NCBI GenBank assembly: GCA_045616225.1
Contig: JAZLGI010000108.1
Coordinates: forward strand, 1 to 34,943
Origin: JAZLGI01 sp045616225
GTDB lineage: Bacteria > Spirochaetota > Spirochaetia > Sphaerochaetales > Sphaerochaetaceae
Length of the DNA stretch: 34,943 nt
Reading direction: 5' to 3'
Positions 24,911-32,422 of the stretch are shown in pieces. How positions within the stretch are numbered: position 1 is the stretch's first letter; every line of letters begins with the position of its first letter. The notes beneath the pieces are model-generated. The model saw nothing but the letters and a program-made list of their open reading frames with translations. It made no database searches and was not told where the DNA came from. The translations under genes were made by a program, and so were the position numbers.

Positions 24911-24987
24911 ACCTATATTATAACGTTTCCTGTTGAACAAAAAAACCGATATAAGTAAAATTTTGTTCATATTTATAGGGGACAAAG

Positions 24988-26652
24988 ATGATTAAATCAG
25001 CACTTCAAACAGTAAGATATGCTTACCAACCAAAACTTCCTCTCATTTTAAGAGAGAATATCGCAGAAATAGTTCCTGTACTCGGAAGCAAAACAAGCGC
25101 ACAGTCAGATCAGGCAGCTTTGGAAAAACTCTTTCCTAATACATACGGTCTTCCGAAAGCAACAATGGAAAAAGGAACCAATAAAGATGTTGATAAGGTC
25201 ATCCACGCAGGAGTAATACTCTCCGGAGGACAGGCTCCTGGCGGACATAATGTTATTTGCGGTCTCTATGATGCACTTAAAAAGGCAAATCCTAAGAACC
25301 AACTCTTTGGTTTTTGCGGAGGTCCAAGCGGAATTCTTGAAGACAAATACATTCTTCTTAATGATGATATTATTGCAGAATACCGTAATACCGGTGGATT
25401 TGACATGATTCAAAGCGGCAGAACAAAACTTGAAACAGCAGAACAATTTGCAATCTGCACAGAAGTCTGTCACAAGCATAATATCAACGCAATTGTTATC
25501 ATTGGCGGAGATGACTCAAATACAAATGCAGCAGTGCTGGCAGAGTATTTCAGAGCCCAAAAAGAAGATATCTGTGTTGTAGGATGTCCTAAGACAATTG
25601 ACGGAGACCTGAAAAACGAAAGTATTGAAACTTCATTTGGTTTTGATACAGCAACAAAAACATACAGTGAACTCATAGGAAACATAGAGCGTGATGCAAA
25701 CAGTGCAAGAAAATACTGGCATTTCATTCGTCTCATGGGAAGAAGTGCTTCTCATATTGCACTTGAATGTGCCATTCAGACACAGCCTAACATCTGTCTC
25801 ATAGGAGAAGAAGTAGAAGCCAAGAATATGTCAATTGAAAGCCTTACAAACTACATTGCAGATGTAGTTGTGAAGCGTTCACAGAACGGAGACAATTTTG
25901 GTGTTTGTCTGGTTCCTGAAGGACTTATTGAATTTGTTCCTTCTCTCAAAGTACTCATAAGTGAAATCAATGACCTTCTTGCTGCTCACGGAGAAGAATT
26001 CAATGCTCTTGAAACAACAGCATCTAAAATTGCCTATGTAGAAAGTCTTCTTTCTATTTCATCCAAGAAAGTATTCAACAGTCTGCCTGAATCAATTGAG
26101 TCTCAGCTCATTATGGATAGAGACCCTCACGGAAATGTTCAGGTAAGTCTCATAGAAACAGAGAAGCTTTTGATTGAAACAGTCAAAAAGCGTCTTGCCT
26201 ATCTCAAAAAGGAAGGACAGTATAACGGAAAGTTCAATGCCCAGCATCACTTCTTTGGTTATGAAGGACGCTGTGCTTTCCCTTCTAATTTTGATGCAGA
26301 TTACTGTTACAGTCTTGGATACAATGCTTTCATTTTGCTTGCATCCAACCTCTCAGGTTATCTCTCAAGCGTTACAAATCTTTCAGAACCTGCAGAAAAG
26401 TGGCAGGCAGGAGGAATTCCAATCACAATGATGATGAATATGGAACAGCGCCATGGCGAGATGAAACCTGTTATCAAAAAAGCTTTGGTAGAACTGGACG
26501 GTCAGCCGTTCAAATATTTTGAAGCTCAGAGAGACAAGTGGGCAGTAGAAACATCATTTACATACCCGGGTGCAATCCAGTATTTTGGCCCTTCAGAGGT
26601 ATGTGATCAGACTACAAAAACTCTTGCCCTTGAGCACGGTAAGAAAATTTAA
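24988..26652 (+). CDS. pfp: Pyrophosphate-dependent 6-phosphofructokinase (long, plant beta-type)
   Basis: This 554-residue enzyme phosphorylates fructose 6-phosphate with pyrophosphate instead of ATP, a reversible glycolytic step. Motifs are ILSGGQAPGGHN (about 74-85), FCGGPSGIL, GGDDSNTNA, GCPKTIDGDLKNE, and the later MGRSASHIALECA and EGRCAFPSNFDADYC. The second Asp in GGDD and the Lys in PKTIDGD are the established markers of PPi-dependent rather than ATP-dependent enzymes. The length is that of the long clade found in spirochaetes and plants. The start has AGGGGACAAAG upstream. It is followed five bases later by asnA. Confidence 0.93.
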   Translation: MIKSALQTVRYAYQPKLPLILRENIAEIVPVLGSKTSAQSDQAALEKLFPNTYGLPKATMEKGTNKDVDKVIHAGVILSGGQAPGGHNVICGLYDALKKANPKNQLFGFCGGPSGILEDKYILLNDDIIAEYRNTGGFDMIQSGRTKLETAEQFAICTEVCHKHNINAIVIIGGDDSNTNAAVLAEYFRAQKEDICVVGCPKTIDGDLKNESIETSFGFDTATKTYSELIGNIERDANSARKYWHFIRLMGRSASHIALECAIQTQPNICLIGEEVEAKNMSIESLTNYIADVVVKRSQNGDNFGVCLVPEGLIEFVPSLKVLISEINDLLAAHGEEFNALETTASKIAYVESLLSISSKKVFNSLPESIESQLIMDRDPHGNVQVSLIETEKLLIETVKKRLAYLKKEGQYNGKFNAQHHFFGYEGRCAFPSNFDADYCYSLGYNAFILLASNLSGYLSSVTNLSEPAEKWQAGGIPITMMMNMEQRHGEMKPVIKKALVELDGQPFKYFEAQRDKWAVETSFTYPGAIQYFGPSEVCDQTTKTLALEHGKKI

Positions 26653-26657
26653 AGAAA

Positions 26658-27689
26658 ATGATTAAAGTTCCAAAAAATTATAAACCGCTTCTTGATCAAA
26701 AGAAGACAGAAAAAGCCATTAAATTTGTTAAAGACACCTTTGAGCGTGAGCTCTCAGGTGGTCTTAAATTATCCAGAGTCACATCTCCGTTGTTTGTTCC
26801 TTCAAACAGCGGTATTAATGATGACCTTTCAGGAATTGAAAGACCTGTACGTTTTGAGGTTGGCAAGATGAACAACCTTAATATGGAAATAGTCCAGAGC
26901 CTTGCAAAATGGAAAAGAATGGCTCTTGCAGATCATGGATACGGTAAAAGCACAGGTTTATACACAGACATGAATGCCATTAGGGCAGATGATGATATAG
27001 ACAATATTCATTCCCTTTACGTAGACCAATGGGATTGGGAATATGTTATGGACAATTCTCAAAGGAATATAGCTTTTCTTAAATCTGTTGTTACAAAAAT
27101 TTATGACGCTGTTAAAAGAACAGAATTTCTTGTTTCCGAACAATATCCGGAATGTCAGCCTACTCTTCCTGAAGAAATTGTTTTCATTCACAGTCAGCAA
27201 GCACTTGAAATGTATCCGGACAAAACTCCGGAAGAGCGTGAAAAACTTTTGGCAAAAAAGTACGGTGCAATTTTCATTATGGGAATAGGTGCAGAACTTT
27301 CAGACGGAGTACGCCATGGTGGAAGAGCTCCTGATTATGATGACTGGTCTACCCCTAATGACGACGGTTTTTTGGGACTAAACGGAGACATAATTGTCTG
27401 GGACACTGTAAGAGAAGACTCTATTGAACTGTCATCAATGGGCATAAGAGTAGACAGAGATTCTCTTATAAAACAGCTTAAAATAAGAAATATGGAATAC
27501 AGGAAAGACCTGTACTGGCACAAACGCCTTCTTAACGGAGACTTTCCGCAAACAATTGGCGGAGGAATAGGCCAAAGCAGACTTTGTATGTTACTTCTTC
27601 ACAAAGCACATATAGGTGAAGTTCAGGCTTCTGTCTGGCCGGAAGAAGACTGTAAAATTGCAAAAGAAAATAACATACCGCTAATGTAA
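26658..27689 (+). CDS. asnA: Aspartate-ammonia ligase (asparagine synthetase A)
   Basis: This 343-residue enzyme makes asparagine from aspartate, ammonia and ATP. It is related to class II aminoacyl-tRNA synthetases. Recognisable blocks are RVTSPLFVPSNSGINDDLSG, ERPVRFEVG, VQSLAKWKRMAL, YTDMNAIRADDDIDNIHSLYVDQWDWE, DGVRHGGRAPDYDDW, and the ATP-binding GGGIGQSRLCMLLLHKAHIGEVQASVWP near the C-terminus. Length agrees with the family. It follows pfp after five bases with only a weak site (TAAAGA), so translation probably depends on coupling. A hairpin terminator follows. Confidence 0.95.
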   Translation: MIKVPKNYKPLLDQKKTEKAIKFVKDTFERELSGGLKLSRVTSPLFVPSNSGINDDLSGIERPVRFEVGKMNNLNMEIVQSLAKWKRMALADHGYGKSTGLYTDMNAIRADDDIDNIHSLYVDQWDWEYVMDNSQRNIAFLKSVVTKIYDAVKRTEFLVSEQYPECQPTLPEEIVFIHSQQALEMYPDKTPEEREKLLAKKYGAIFIMGIGAELSDGVRHGGRAPDYDDWSTPNDDGFLGLNGDIIVWDTVREDSIELSSMGIRVDRDSLIKQLKIRNMEYRKDLYWHKRLLNGDFPQTIGGGIGQSRLCMLLLHKAHIGEVQASVWPEEDCKIAKENNIPLM

Positions 27690-27690
27690 T

Positions 27691-27719
27691 TAAAAAGGGG
27701 GTTCTGCAACGAGCCCCCT
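27691..27719. terminator. Terminator between asnA and the LUD gene
   Basis: AGGGGGTTC (27696-27704) pairs with GAGCCCCCT (27711-27719), a nine-pair stem with one G-T. On the minus strand it is followed by TTTTTA, making it the stronger terminator for the LUD/MFS operon. The plus-strand tail for asnA is weaker. Confidence 0.85.
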
Positions 27720-27757
27720 AATTGTTTCAATACAAGATTCTTCAATAACAAAGTTCT

Positions 27758-28438
27758 TCAGTATCCAAGTTCTTCTCCTACAAGTATTACAGTGATTCTG
27801 TCCTTCCATCTTTGAAAACCTGTAACAACAGAAGTACAGCAAATTGTGTCTTGACAACAACCTGCAGGAATTCCCATTAAATCTTCACTATGGCAATAAT
27901 CCTTAATACATCTACCATGCTTTGCACAAAATGTATCTTTATCAAGTCTTATCCCGTTTGCAGGAGCGGCTATCTTCTTAACCCTTACAACTGCATCAGA
28001 TAAAGAAGAAACAATCTTGTTATATCCTGCAATTACAATTACTCTTTTTGGGCCAAAGATTAAAGCTGCCACTCTATTTCCGCTTCCGTCAACATTGTAC
28101 AATTGACCTTCTTCCGTAATGGCATTTGCGCTCATGAGAAAAGTGTCTGCCAAAAGCCCCTGTCTTAAACGCTCGACAATTACTTCTTTAGAAGCATTCT
28201 TGTCATATCTGTCCAAAAAATTATAATCACCGTTTCTTACTAAATCCAATATTCCTGTTTCTGAAAGAGTTACACTCCCACCAACGGCAATTGTTTCGCC
28301 CTTTATTAAAAGAGTTCTGATAAGTGCCAAAGCTTCATTCTTGGTTGGGACATACAAAGCCTTCATGTTATTCTTTTCAAGATTCTCAATAGTCCTCTTG
28401 ATTCTCATATTCGTTAATTTTGTAAGATTTGCTTCCAT
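27758..28438 (-). CDS. LUD-domain protein (LutC-like, DUF162) with Cys-rich tail
   Basis: This 226-residue protein is a single LUD (lactate utilization) domain. It has the opening helix NLTKLTNMRIKRTIENLEKNNMKALYVPTKNEAL, IAVGGSVTLSETGILDLVR, FLMSANAITEEGQLYNVDGSGNRVAALIFGPKRVIVIAGYNKIV, and ANGIRLDKDTFC. A cysteine-rich tail follows (CAKHGRC, DYCHSED, AGCCQDTICCTSVV), with eight cysteines in about 35 residues. LUD proteins often work in lactate oxidation or related carboxylate metabolism, but this stand-alone form lacks LutA/LutB neighbours, so the substrate is open. Its ATG overlaps the MFS stop by one base (TAATG), so the two are co-translated. Confidence 0.8.
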   Translation of the reverse strand: MEANLTKLTNMRIKRTIENLEKNNMKALYVPTKNEALALIRTLLIKGETIAVGGSVTLSETGILDLVRNGDYNFLDRYDKNASKEVIVERLRQGLLADTFLMSANAITEEGQLYNVDGSGNRVAALIFGPKRVIVIAGYNKIVSSLSDAVVRVKKIAAPANGIRLDKDTFCAKHGRCIKDYCHSEDLMGIPAGCCQDTICCTSVVTGFQRWKDRITVILVGEELGY

Positions 28439-29832
28439 TAATTATCTGCTCCCAAAGCCTCAATACCTTTGATATTTGATACTTTATTACTCTTGATGTT
28501 TTTAACAAAAACAGAGAATACAGCAAAACTCAGAACAATAAGAACAGCTGCATAAACAGGAAGAGTTCTCCAAAGCTGAGTCTTTAAAAGAATAAGTCCC
28601 AACAAACCGGGAGTAATTGTCTGAGCAGTCATGCTTGCGGCATAGTAGTACCCTGTGAACTTACCTACTTTCTTTGAAGAACAAAGCTCTACAACCATTG
28701 GAAAAGAACAATTATGAACAAGAGCCATACCAAATCCCTTAATTCCCCAAACAGCGTAAAGCATTGCAGGGAAAGCAAAATAATCTACTCCGTTCTTATT
28801 AATAACAACACCGGTAGGATGAACAAAAGTCATCAAAATCAAACCGATACATGTTATGAAAAGACCAACTGAGATTGTCCATTTTCTTCCTATTCTGTCT
28901 GCAATACTACCTGCAAAAGCAAAACCCAGAACAGAAGCACCTCCACCTATAATTACAAGAAAAGTAGTAGAAGAAGAAACAGAATTCAAATGATAAATAA
29001 CATAGTTCCCAATGTAAGTTCCCAAAGCATTATCAGACATAAACCAAAGAAATTCTGCAACAAGAATACTCCAAAGCATAATCTTATTTGCTTTTGACAT
29101 TGGCTTGTCATCATCAACAGGATCTGCAATTGCAGCAAGCTTTTCACCCTCTTCCATCTGGTCTTTGATTTCATCAATAATCTTGTTTTCTTTGACTGTC
29201 AGGAAAAGAACAAGAGCAGAGACAAGCATTATTACGGAAGCAATAACAAAAGGCAATTCAATTGTCCAAATATTTCTAGCTTCTTGCGGAGACTTAATGT
29301 AATTAGAAAGAACAAAGAAAAGCCCCAGCACCGTAGCAAAAGCTCCCCCAAAATAACCAACAATATTAATAATTCCATTTGCCTTGGCTCTTAACGGTTT
29401 TGGAGTTAAATCAGGCATAAGGGCAACTGCAGGATTGCGGTACATCATCATGAAAATGAGAACAATTGCCATAGCGATAATCATTCCAACTACACTTCCG
29501 TTATGAAAGAAAAGCGGAATAAACGGGAATGCTATTGCAGAAACCATAGTTCCTATCAAAATAAAAGGCATTCTTTTTCCAATCTTTGTTTGTGTTCTAT
29601 CTGAAATATTTCCAAAAACAGGAAGTAAAAATAAAGCAGCAAGATTATCAAGAGCCATAATGATACCAACTATCCACTGAACATCAAGAGTTGATGCCGT
29701 ATCAAAGCGCCTTGAAAGAATATCTGTCAGAAAAGTTGGACACCATGAATCATAGACCTGCCACAAAAGCAAGATACCAAAGAAAGCAAAACCAATTAAA
29801 AAGGTTCTTTTGTAGTTAAGCTTGAGCTCCAT
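28438..29832 (-). CDS. MFS/GPH-type transporter (SLC45-like)
   Basis: This 464-residue carrier has about twelve membrane helices. The loop GNISDRTQTKIGKRMPFILIGT between helices 2 and 3 is the mark of the GPH/SLC45 branch, and the matching half-two loop is GSIADRIGRKWTISVG. PDLTPKPLRAKANGIINIVGYFGGA is another typical segment. Members of this branch carry sugars or related solutes with H+ or Na+. The start is the ATG with TTAGGAGGTCAA before it; a longer frame upstream is ignored because it lacks this site. Coupling with the LUD gene suggests the pair handles one carbon source. Confidence 0.83.
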   Translation of the reverse strand: MELKLNYKRTFLIGFAFFGILLLWQVYDSWCPTFLTDILSRRFDTASTLDVQWIVGIIMALDNLAALFLLPVFGNISDRTQTKIGKRMPFILIGTMVSAIAFPFIPLFFHNGSVVGMIIAMAIVLIFMMMYRNPAVALMPDLTPKPLRAKANGIINIVGYFGGAFATVLGLFFVLSNYIKSPQEARNIWTIELPFVIASVIMLVSALVLFLTVKENKIIDEIKDQMEEGEKLAAIADPVDDDKPMSKANKIMLWSILVAEFLWFMSDNALGTYIGNYVIYHLNSVSSSTTFLVIIGGGASVLGFAFAGSIADRIGRKWTISVGLFITCIGLILMTFVHPTGVVINKNGVDYFAFPAMLYAVWGIKGFGMALVHNCSFPMVVELCSSKKVGKFTGYYYAASMTAQTITPGLLGLILLKTQLWRTLPVYAAVLIVLSFAVFSVFVKNIKSNKVSNIKGIEALGADN

Positions 29833-29901
29833 TTGACCTCCTAAAATCAAATTCATCTTAACATTGACCCACAACTCATGACAACATAAAACATTCCTTG
29901 A

Positions 29902-29907
29902 TATAAT
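29902..29907 (+). promoter_or_regulatory. -10 box of the tatD-like gene, possible leaderless transcript
   Basis: A perfect TATAAT ends six bases before the ATG, and ATGACA lies 18 bp upstream as a possible -35. Transcription would then start at or next to the A of ATG. Confidence 0.5.
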
Positions 29908-29913
29908 AAATAC

Positions 29914-30504
29914 ATGTTTGACGCACACAGTCATTTCAAAACACAAGAAGCACACTACTGTACTTCTGAACTACTCCCTCAAAACTACTCTAAGACCGAA
30001 CAAAAACAATTTCAAAATTCAAAAAGTGAAATTGGTTTGGACAGACGTTTTGAAAAAATAATGTCACTGGAAGAACAGGAAACACTTCTCAGAGAATTTC
30101 TCAAAACTGCAGACAAACCCATTTCGTTGCACTGTGTAAGAGCAACTGAAAGAATGATAAACATTCTAAAAGATTTTTCCTTTAAGCCAAAAACAGTACT
30201 TTGGCATGGATTCAACGGATCCAAGGAAACTGCAAGCGAGCTATACAAACTTGGAATAATAATCTCAATAGGACCTAAGTTTAATGGCAATATAAAAGAG
30301 ATTACAAAAGCAAATCCCCTGTTTCTTCTTGAAACAGACTATGAAGGGAACAACCCTAACGAATATAATGAAATACTGAGAAGACATTATGAGAAAGTGG
30401 CAAAAGAACTTAATCTTACTGTGAAAGAACTGGAGGAACATTGCAATGATACAGGACTGGCTTTCAAGAACCCAAGCATTATACGGTCCGCAACCACTGA
30501 ATAA
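29914..30504 (+). CDS. Compact TatD-family metal-dependent hydrolase
   Basis: This 196-residue protein keeps the TatD metal ligands: HSH near the N-terminus (MFDAHSHF), the Glu of SEIGLDR, HCVRA, LWHGFNGS and LETDYEG. TatD proteins are 3'-5' DNases of about 250-260 residues. Here the stretch between the N-terminal HxH and EIGLD is only about 33 residues instead of roughly 80-90, so one beta-alpha unit or more is missing. No frameshift is visible, so this may be a truly shortened enzyme or a decayed copy. A TATAAT (29902-29907) lies six bases before the ATG, and there is no ribosome-binding site. The last 59 bases overlap tcdA in another frame. Confidence 0.68.
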   Translation: MFDAHSHFKTQEAHYCTSELLPQNYSKTEQKQFQNSKSEIGLDRRFEKIMSLEEQETLLREFLKTADKPISLHCVRATERMINILKDFSFKPKTVLWHGFNGSKETASELYKLGIIISIGPKFNGNIKEITKANPLFLLETDYEGNNPNEYNEILRRHYEKVAKELNLTVKELEEHCNDTGLAFKNPSIIRSATTE

Positions 30505-31129
30505 ATTGCTGAAAGCTCATGTTGCTTTAGCAGGATTGGGCGGAGTTGGCGGATATACACTTGAAGCTCTTGCAAGGTCAGGAATATCTAATTTTACCCT
30601 CATAGATTTTGACACATTTGATATCACAAATCTTAACAGACAAATTCTTTCCTTATATGACAATATAGGAAAACCAAAAACAGAAGAAGCTGTCAAAAGG
30701 ATAAAAAACATAAATCCAAATGCATCCTGTAAAATCATCACAGCAAAACTGTCAGAAGACAACATAGAAGACTTTCTTTTAAACGCAGATATTGCCATAG
30801 ATGCAATTGATGACATAAATGCTAAAGCCATACTCATTTGCAAATGTCTTGAAAAACAAATACCAATAGTATCTTCTATGGGTGCAGCAAAAAGAACAGA
30901 CCCAACCAAAGTAATGACTGCAGACATCTCAAAAACATTTGGTTGCCCTCTTGCAAAAAGTCTTAGAAACAAACTAAAAGAACAAGGTGCATCAGGTTCA
31001 GTAGAATGTGTATTCTCCCCAGAACACTTTGAAAACTACTCAAAAGAAGTCTTAGGCTCCTCCGTTACTGTTGTAGGAACCTTTGGTTTTACTCTTGCAC
31101 AACTTGCCATAAACAAACTTATAAATTGA
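30446..31129 (+). CDS. tcdA: tRNA threonylcarbamoyladenosine dehydratase (TcdA/CsdL), ThiF/MoeB family
   Basis: This 227-residue E1-like protein would convert tRNA t6A to its cyclic form. The nucleotide-binding GLGGVGGYTLEALARSG (about 30-46), FTLIDFDTFDITNLNRQI and IDAIDDINAKAILI are the ThiF/MoeB/TcdA core. SSMGAAKRTDPTKVMTADISKTFGCPLAKSLRNKLK carries the TcdA-type cysteine and the basic stretch, and EVLGSSVTVVGTFGFTLA closes the fold. The ATG lies inside the end of the TatD-like gene and has CTGGAGGAAC before it. The length is slightly short of E. coli TcdA because the C-terminus is trimmed. Confidence 0.85.
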   Translation: MIQDWLSRTQALYGPQPLNKLLKAHVALAGLGGVGGYTLEALARSGISNFTLIDFDTFDITNLNRQILSLYDNIGKPKTEEAVKRIKNINPNASCKIITAKLSEDNIEDFLLNADIAIDAIDDINAKAILICKCLEKQIPIVSSMGAAKRTDPTKVMTADISKTFGCPLAKSLRNKLKEQGASGSVECVFSPEHFENYSKEVLGSSVTVVGTFGFTLAQLAINKLIN

Positions 31130-31136
31130 GCATTAC

Positions 31137-31185
31137 GAAAAAAAATTCAGACCAAATAGGTAAAAACTACAATTTGGTCTGAACT
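31137..31185. terminator. Terminator between tcdA and ygeW, related to the 52-bp repeat
   Basis: A perfect 12-bp stem, TTCAGACCAAAT (31146-31157) with ATTTGGTCTGAA (31172-31183), has a 14-base loop. On the minus strand it ends in eight T, terminating the ygeY-ygeW operon. The arms share TTCAGAC/GTCTGAA with the 10.6-kb array. Confidence 0.88.
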
Positions 31186-31212
31186 TGGGTTTAAAGTTGC
31201 TCTTCAGATTAA

Positions 31213-32406
31213 TTAAAACTTCTTTCTCTTTGCAGGAGCTTCATCAAGATCCATAAGTGTTGCAACAGGATTCTTAACTTGTGCAAGGAAAATCATTGCT
31301 GCAATGATATATGGCTTAAAAGATGCCTGTTTGTAAAGAGGATCAAGGTATCTGTCAAAGACAGATCTGTCTACTTCACCTTCAGGACATGAAAGACCTG
31401 TGATATCTGCAGGAAGACAGTGAAGATAAAGAGCCTTACCATCTTTTGTAAGTTTCATCATATCTTCTGAACATGTCCAATCCTTATGTTCTGCATTCTG
31501 TGCAAGAAGCTTCTTCTCAAGAGCTGCAATACCCTCTTTGTCTCCCTTCTGATAAAGCTTTGTTCTCTCTTCCATTGCTGCATAAGGAGCCCAGCTCTTT
31601 GGATAAACAATATCTGCATCCTTGAAAGCTTCCTTCATGTCATTTGTAATGCGGAACTTTGAACCATATTTCTCACAGTTAGATTTGGCTACTTTAACAA
31701 CATCTTCCATTACCTCGTATCCTTCAGGATAAGCAAGAGTTACATCCATTCCAAATCTTGTGAAAAGACCAATAACACCCTGTGGAACACTAAGAGGCTT
31801 ACCATAAGATGGTGAATATGCCCATGTCATTGCAACTTTCTTACCTTTGAGGTTTTCTCTTCCACCAAACTCGTGAATTACATGAAGCATATCTGCCATA
31901 CACTGTGTAGGATGGTCAACATCACACTGAAGGTTTACAAGAGTTGGTCTCTGCTCAAGAATACCATGTCTGTAACCATATTCACATGCATCAATAAATG
32001 TTTTCTGATACTTGTGGCCTTCGCCAATGAACATATCATCACGAATACCAATTACATCTGCCATGAAGCTAACCATATTGGCTGTCTCACGTACTGTTTC
32101 ACCATGTGCAATCTGAGAAACCTTTTCATCAAGAACCTGTTCTTCAAGTCCAAGAAGATTACATGCACTGGCGAAGCTGAATCTTGTTCTGGTTGAATTG
32201 TCTCTGAAAATTGAAATTCCAAGACCGCTGTCAAAGATTCTTGTACTCTTATTTCTCTCTCTGAGATCTCTCAGGGCATCTGCTACTGTAAATACTGCGT
32301 CAATTTCATCATCTGTTTTATCCCATGTCCAAAAAAAATCATTCTTGTACATGTCGTTGATGTGAAGAGTTTCAAGATGTCTTGCAAGTTCTGTTGTCTT
32401 ACTCAT
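31213..32406 (-). CDS. ygeW: YgeW-type carbamoyltransferase of anaerobic purine degradation
   Basis: This 397-residue member of the aspartate/ornithine carbamoyltransferase superfamily has the carbamoyl-phosphate motif STRTRF (71-76), GETVRETA, the HPTQCMADMLHV block and HCLPADI near the C-terminus. Length and sequence match E. coli YgeW, found in the ygeX-ygeY-ygeW/xdhD/ssnA cluster that anaerobes use to degrade purines; the exact acceptor is not settled to my knowledge. The start is the ATG with GGGAGAT upstream, 16 bases after the ygeY stop. The short spacing shows an operon with ygeY first. A hairpin terminator ends the unit. Confidence 0.9.
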   Translation of the reverse strand: MSKTTELARHLETLHINDMYKNDFFWTWDKTDDEIDAVFTVADALRDLRERNKSTRIFDSGLGISIFRDNSTRTRFSFASACNLLGLEEQVLDEKVSQIAHGETVRETANMVSFMADVIGIRDDMFIGEGHKYQKTFIDACEYGYRHGILEQRPTLVNLQCDVDHPTQCMADMLHVIHEFGGRENLKGKKVAMTWAYSPSYGKPLSVPQGVIGLFTRFGMDVTLAYPEGYEVMEDVVKVAKSNCEKYGSKFRITNDMKEAFKDADIVYPKSWAPYAAMEERTKLYQKGDKEGIAALEKKLLAQNAEHKDWTCSEDMMKLTKDGKALYLHCLPADITGLSCPEGEVDRSVFDRYLDPLYKQASFKPYIIAAMIFLAQVKNPVATLMDLDEAPAKRKKF

Positions 32407-32422
32407 TTTTATCTCCCAATTA

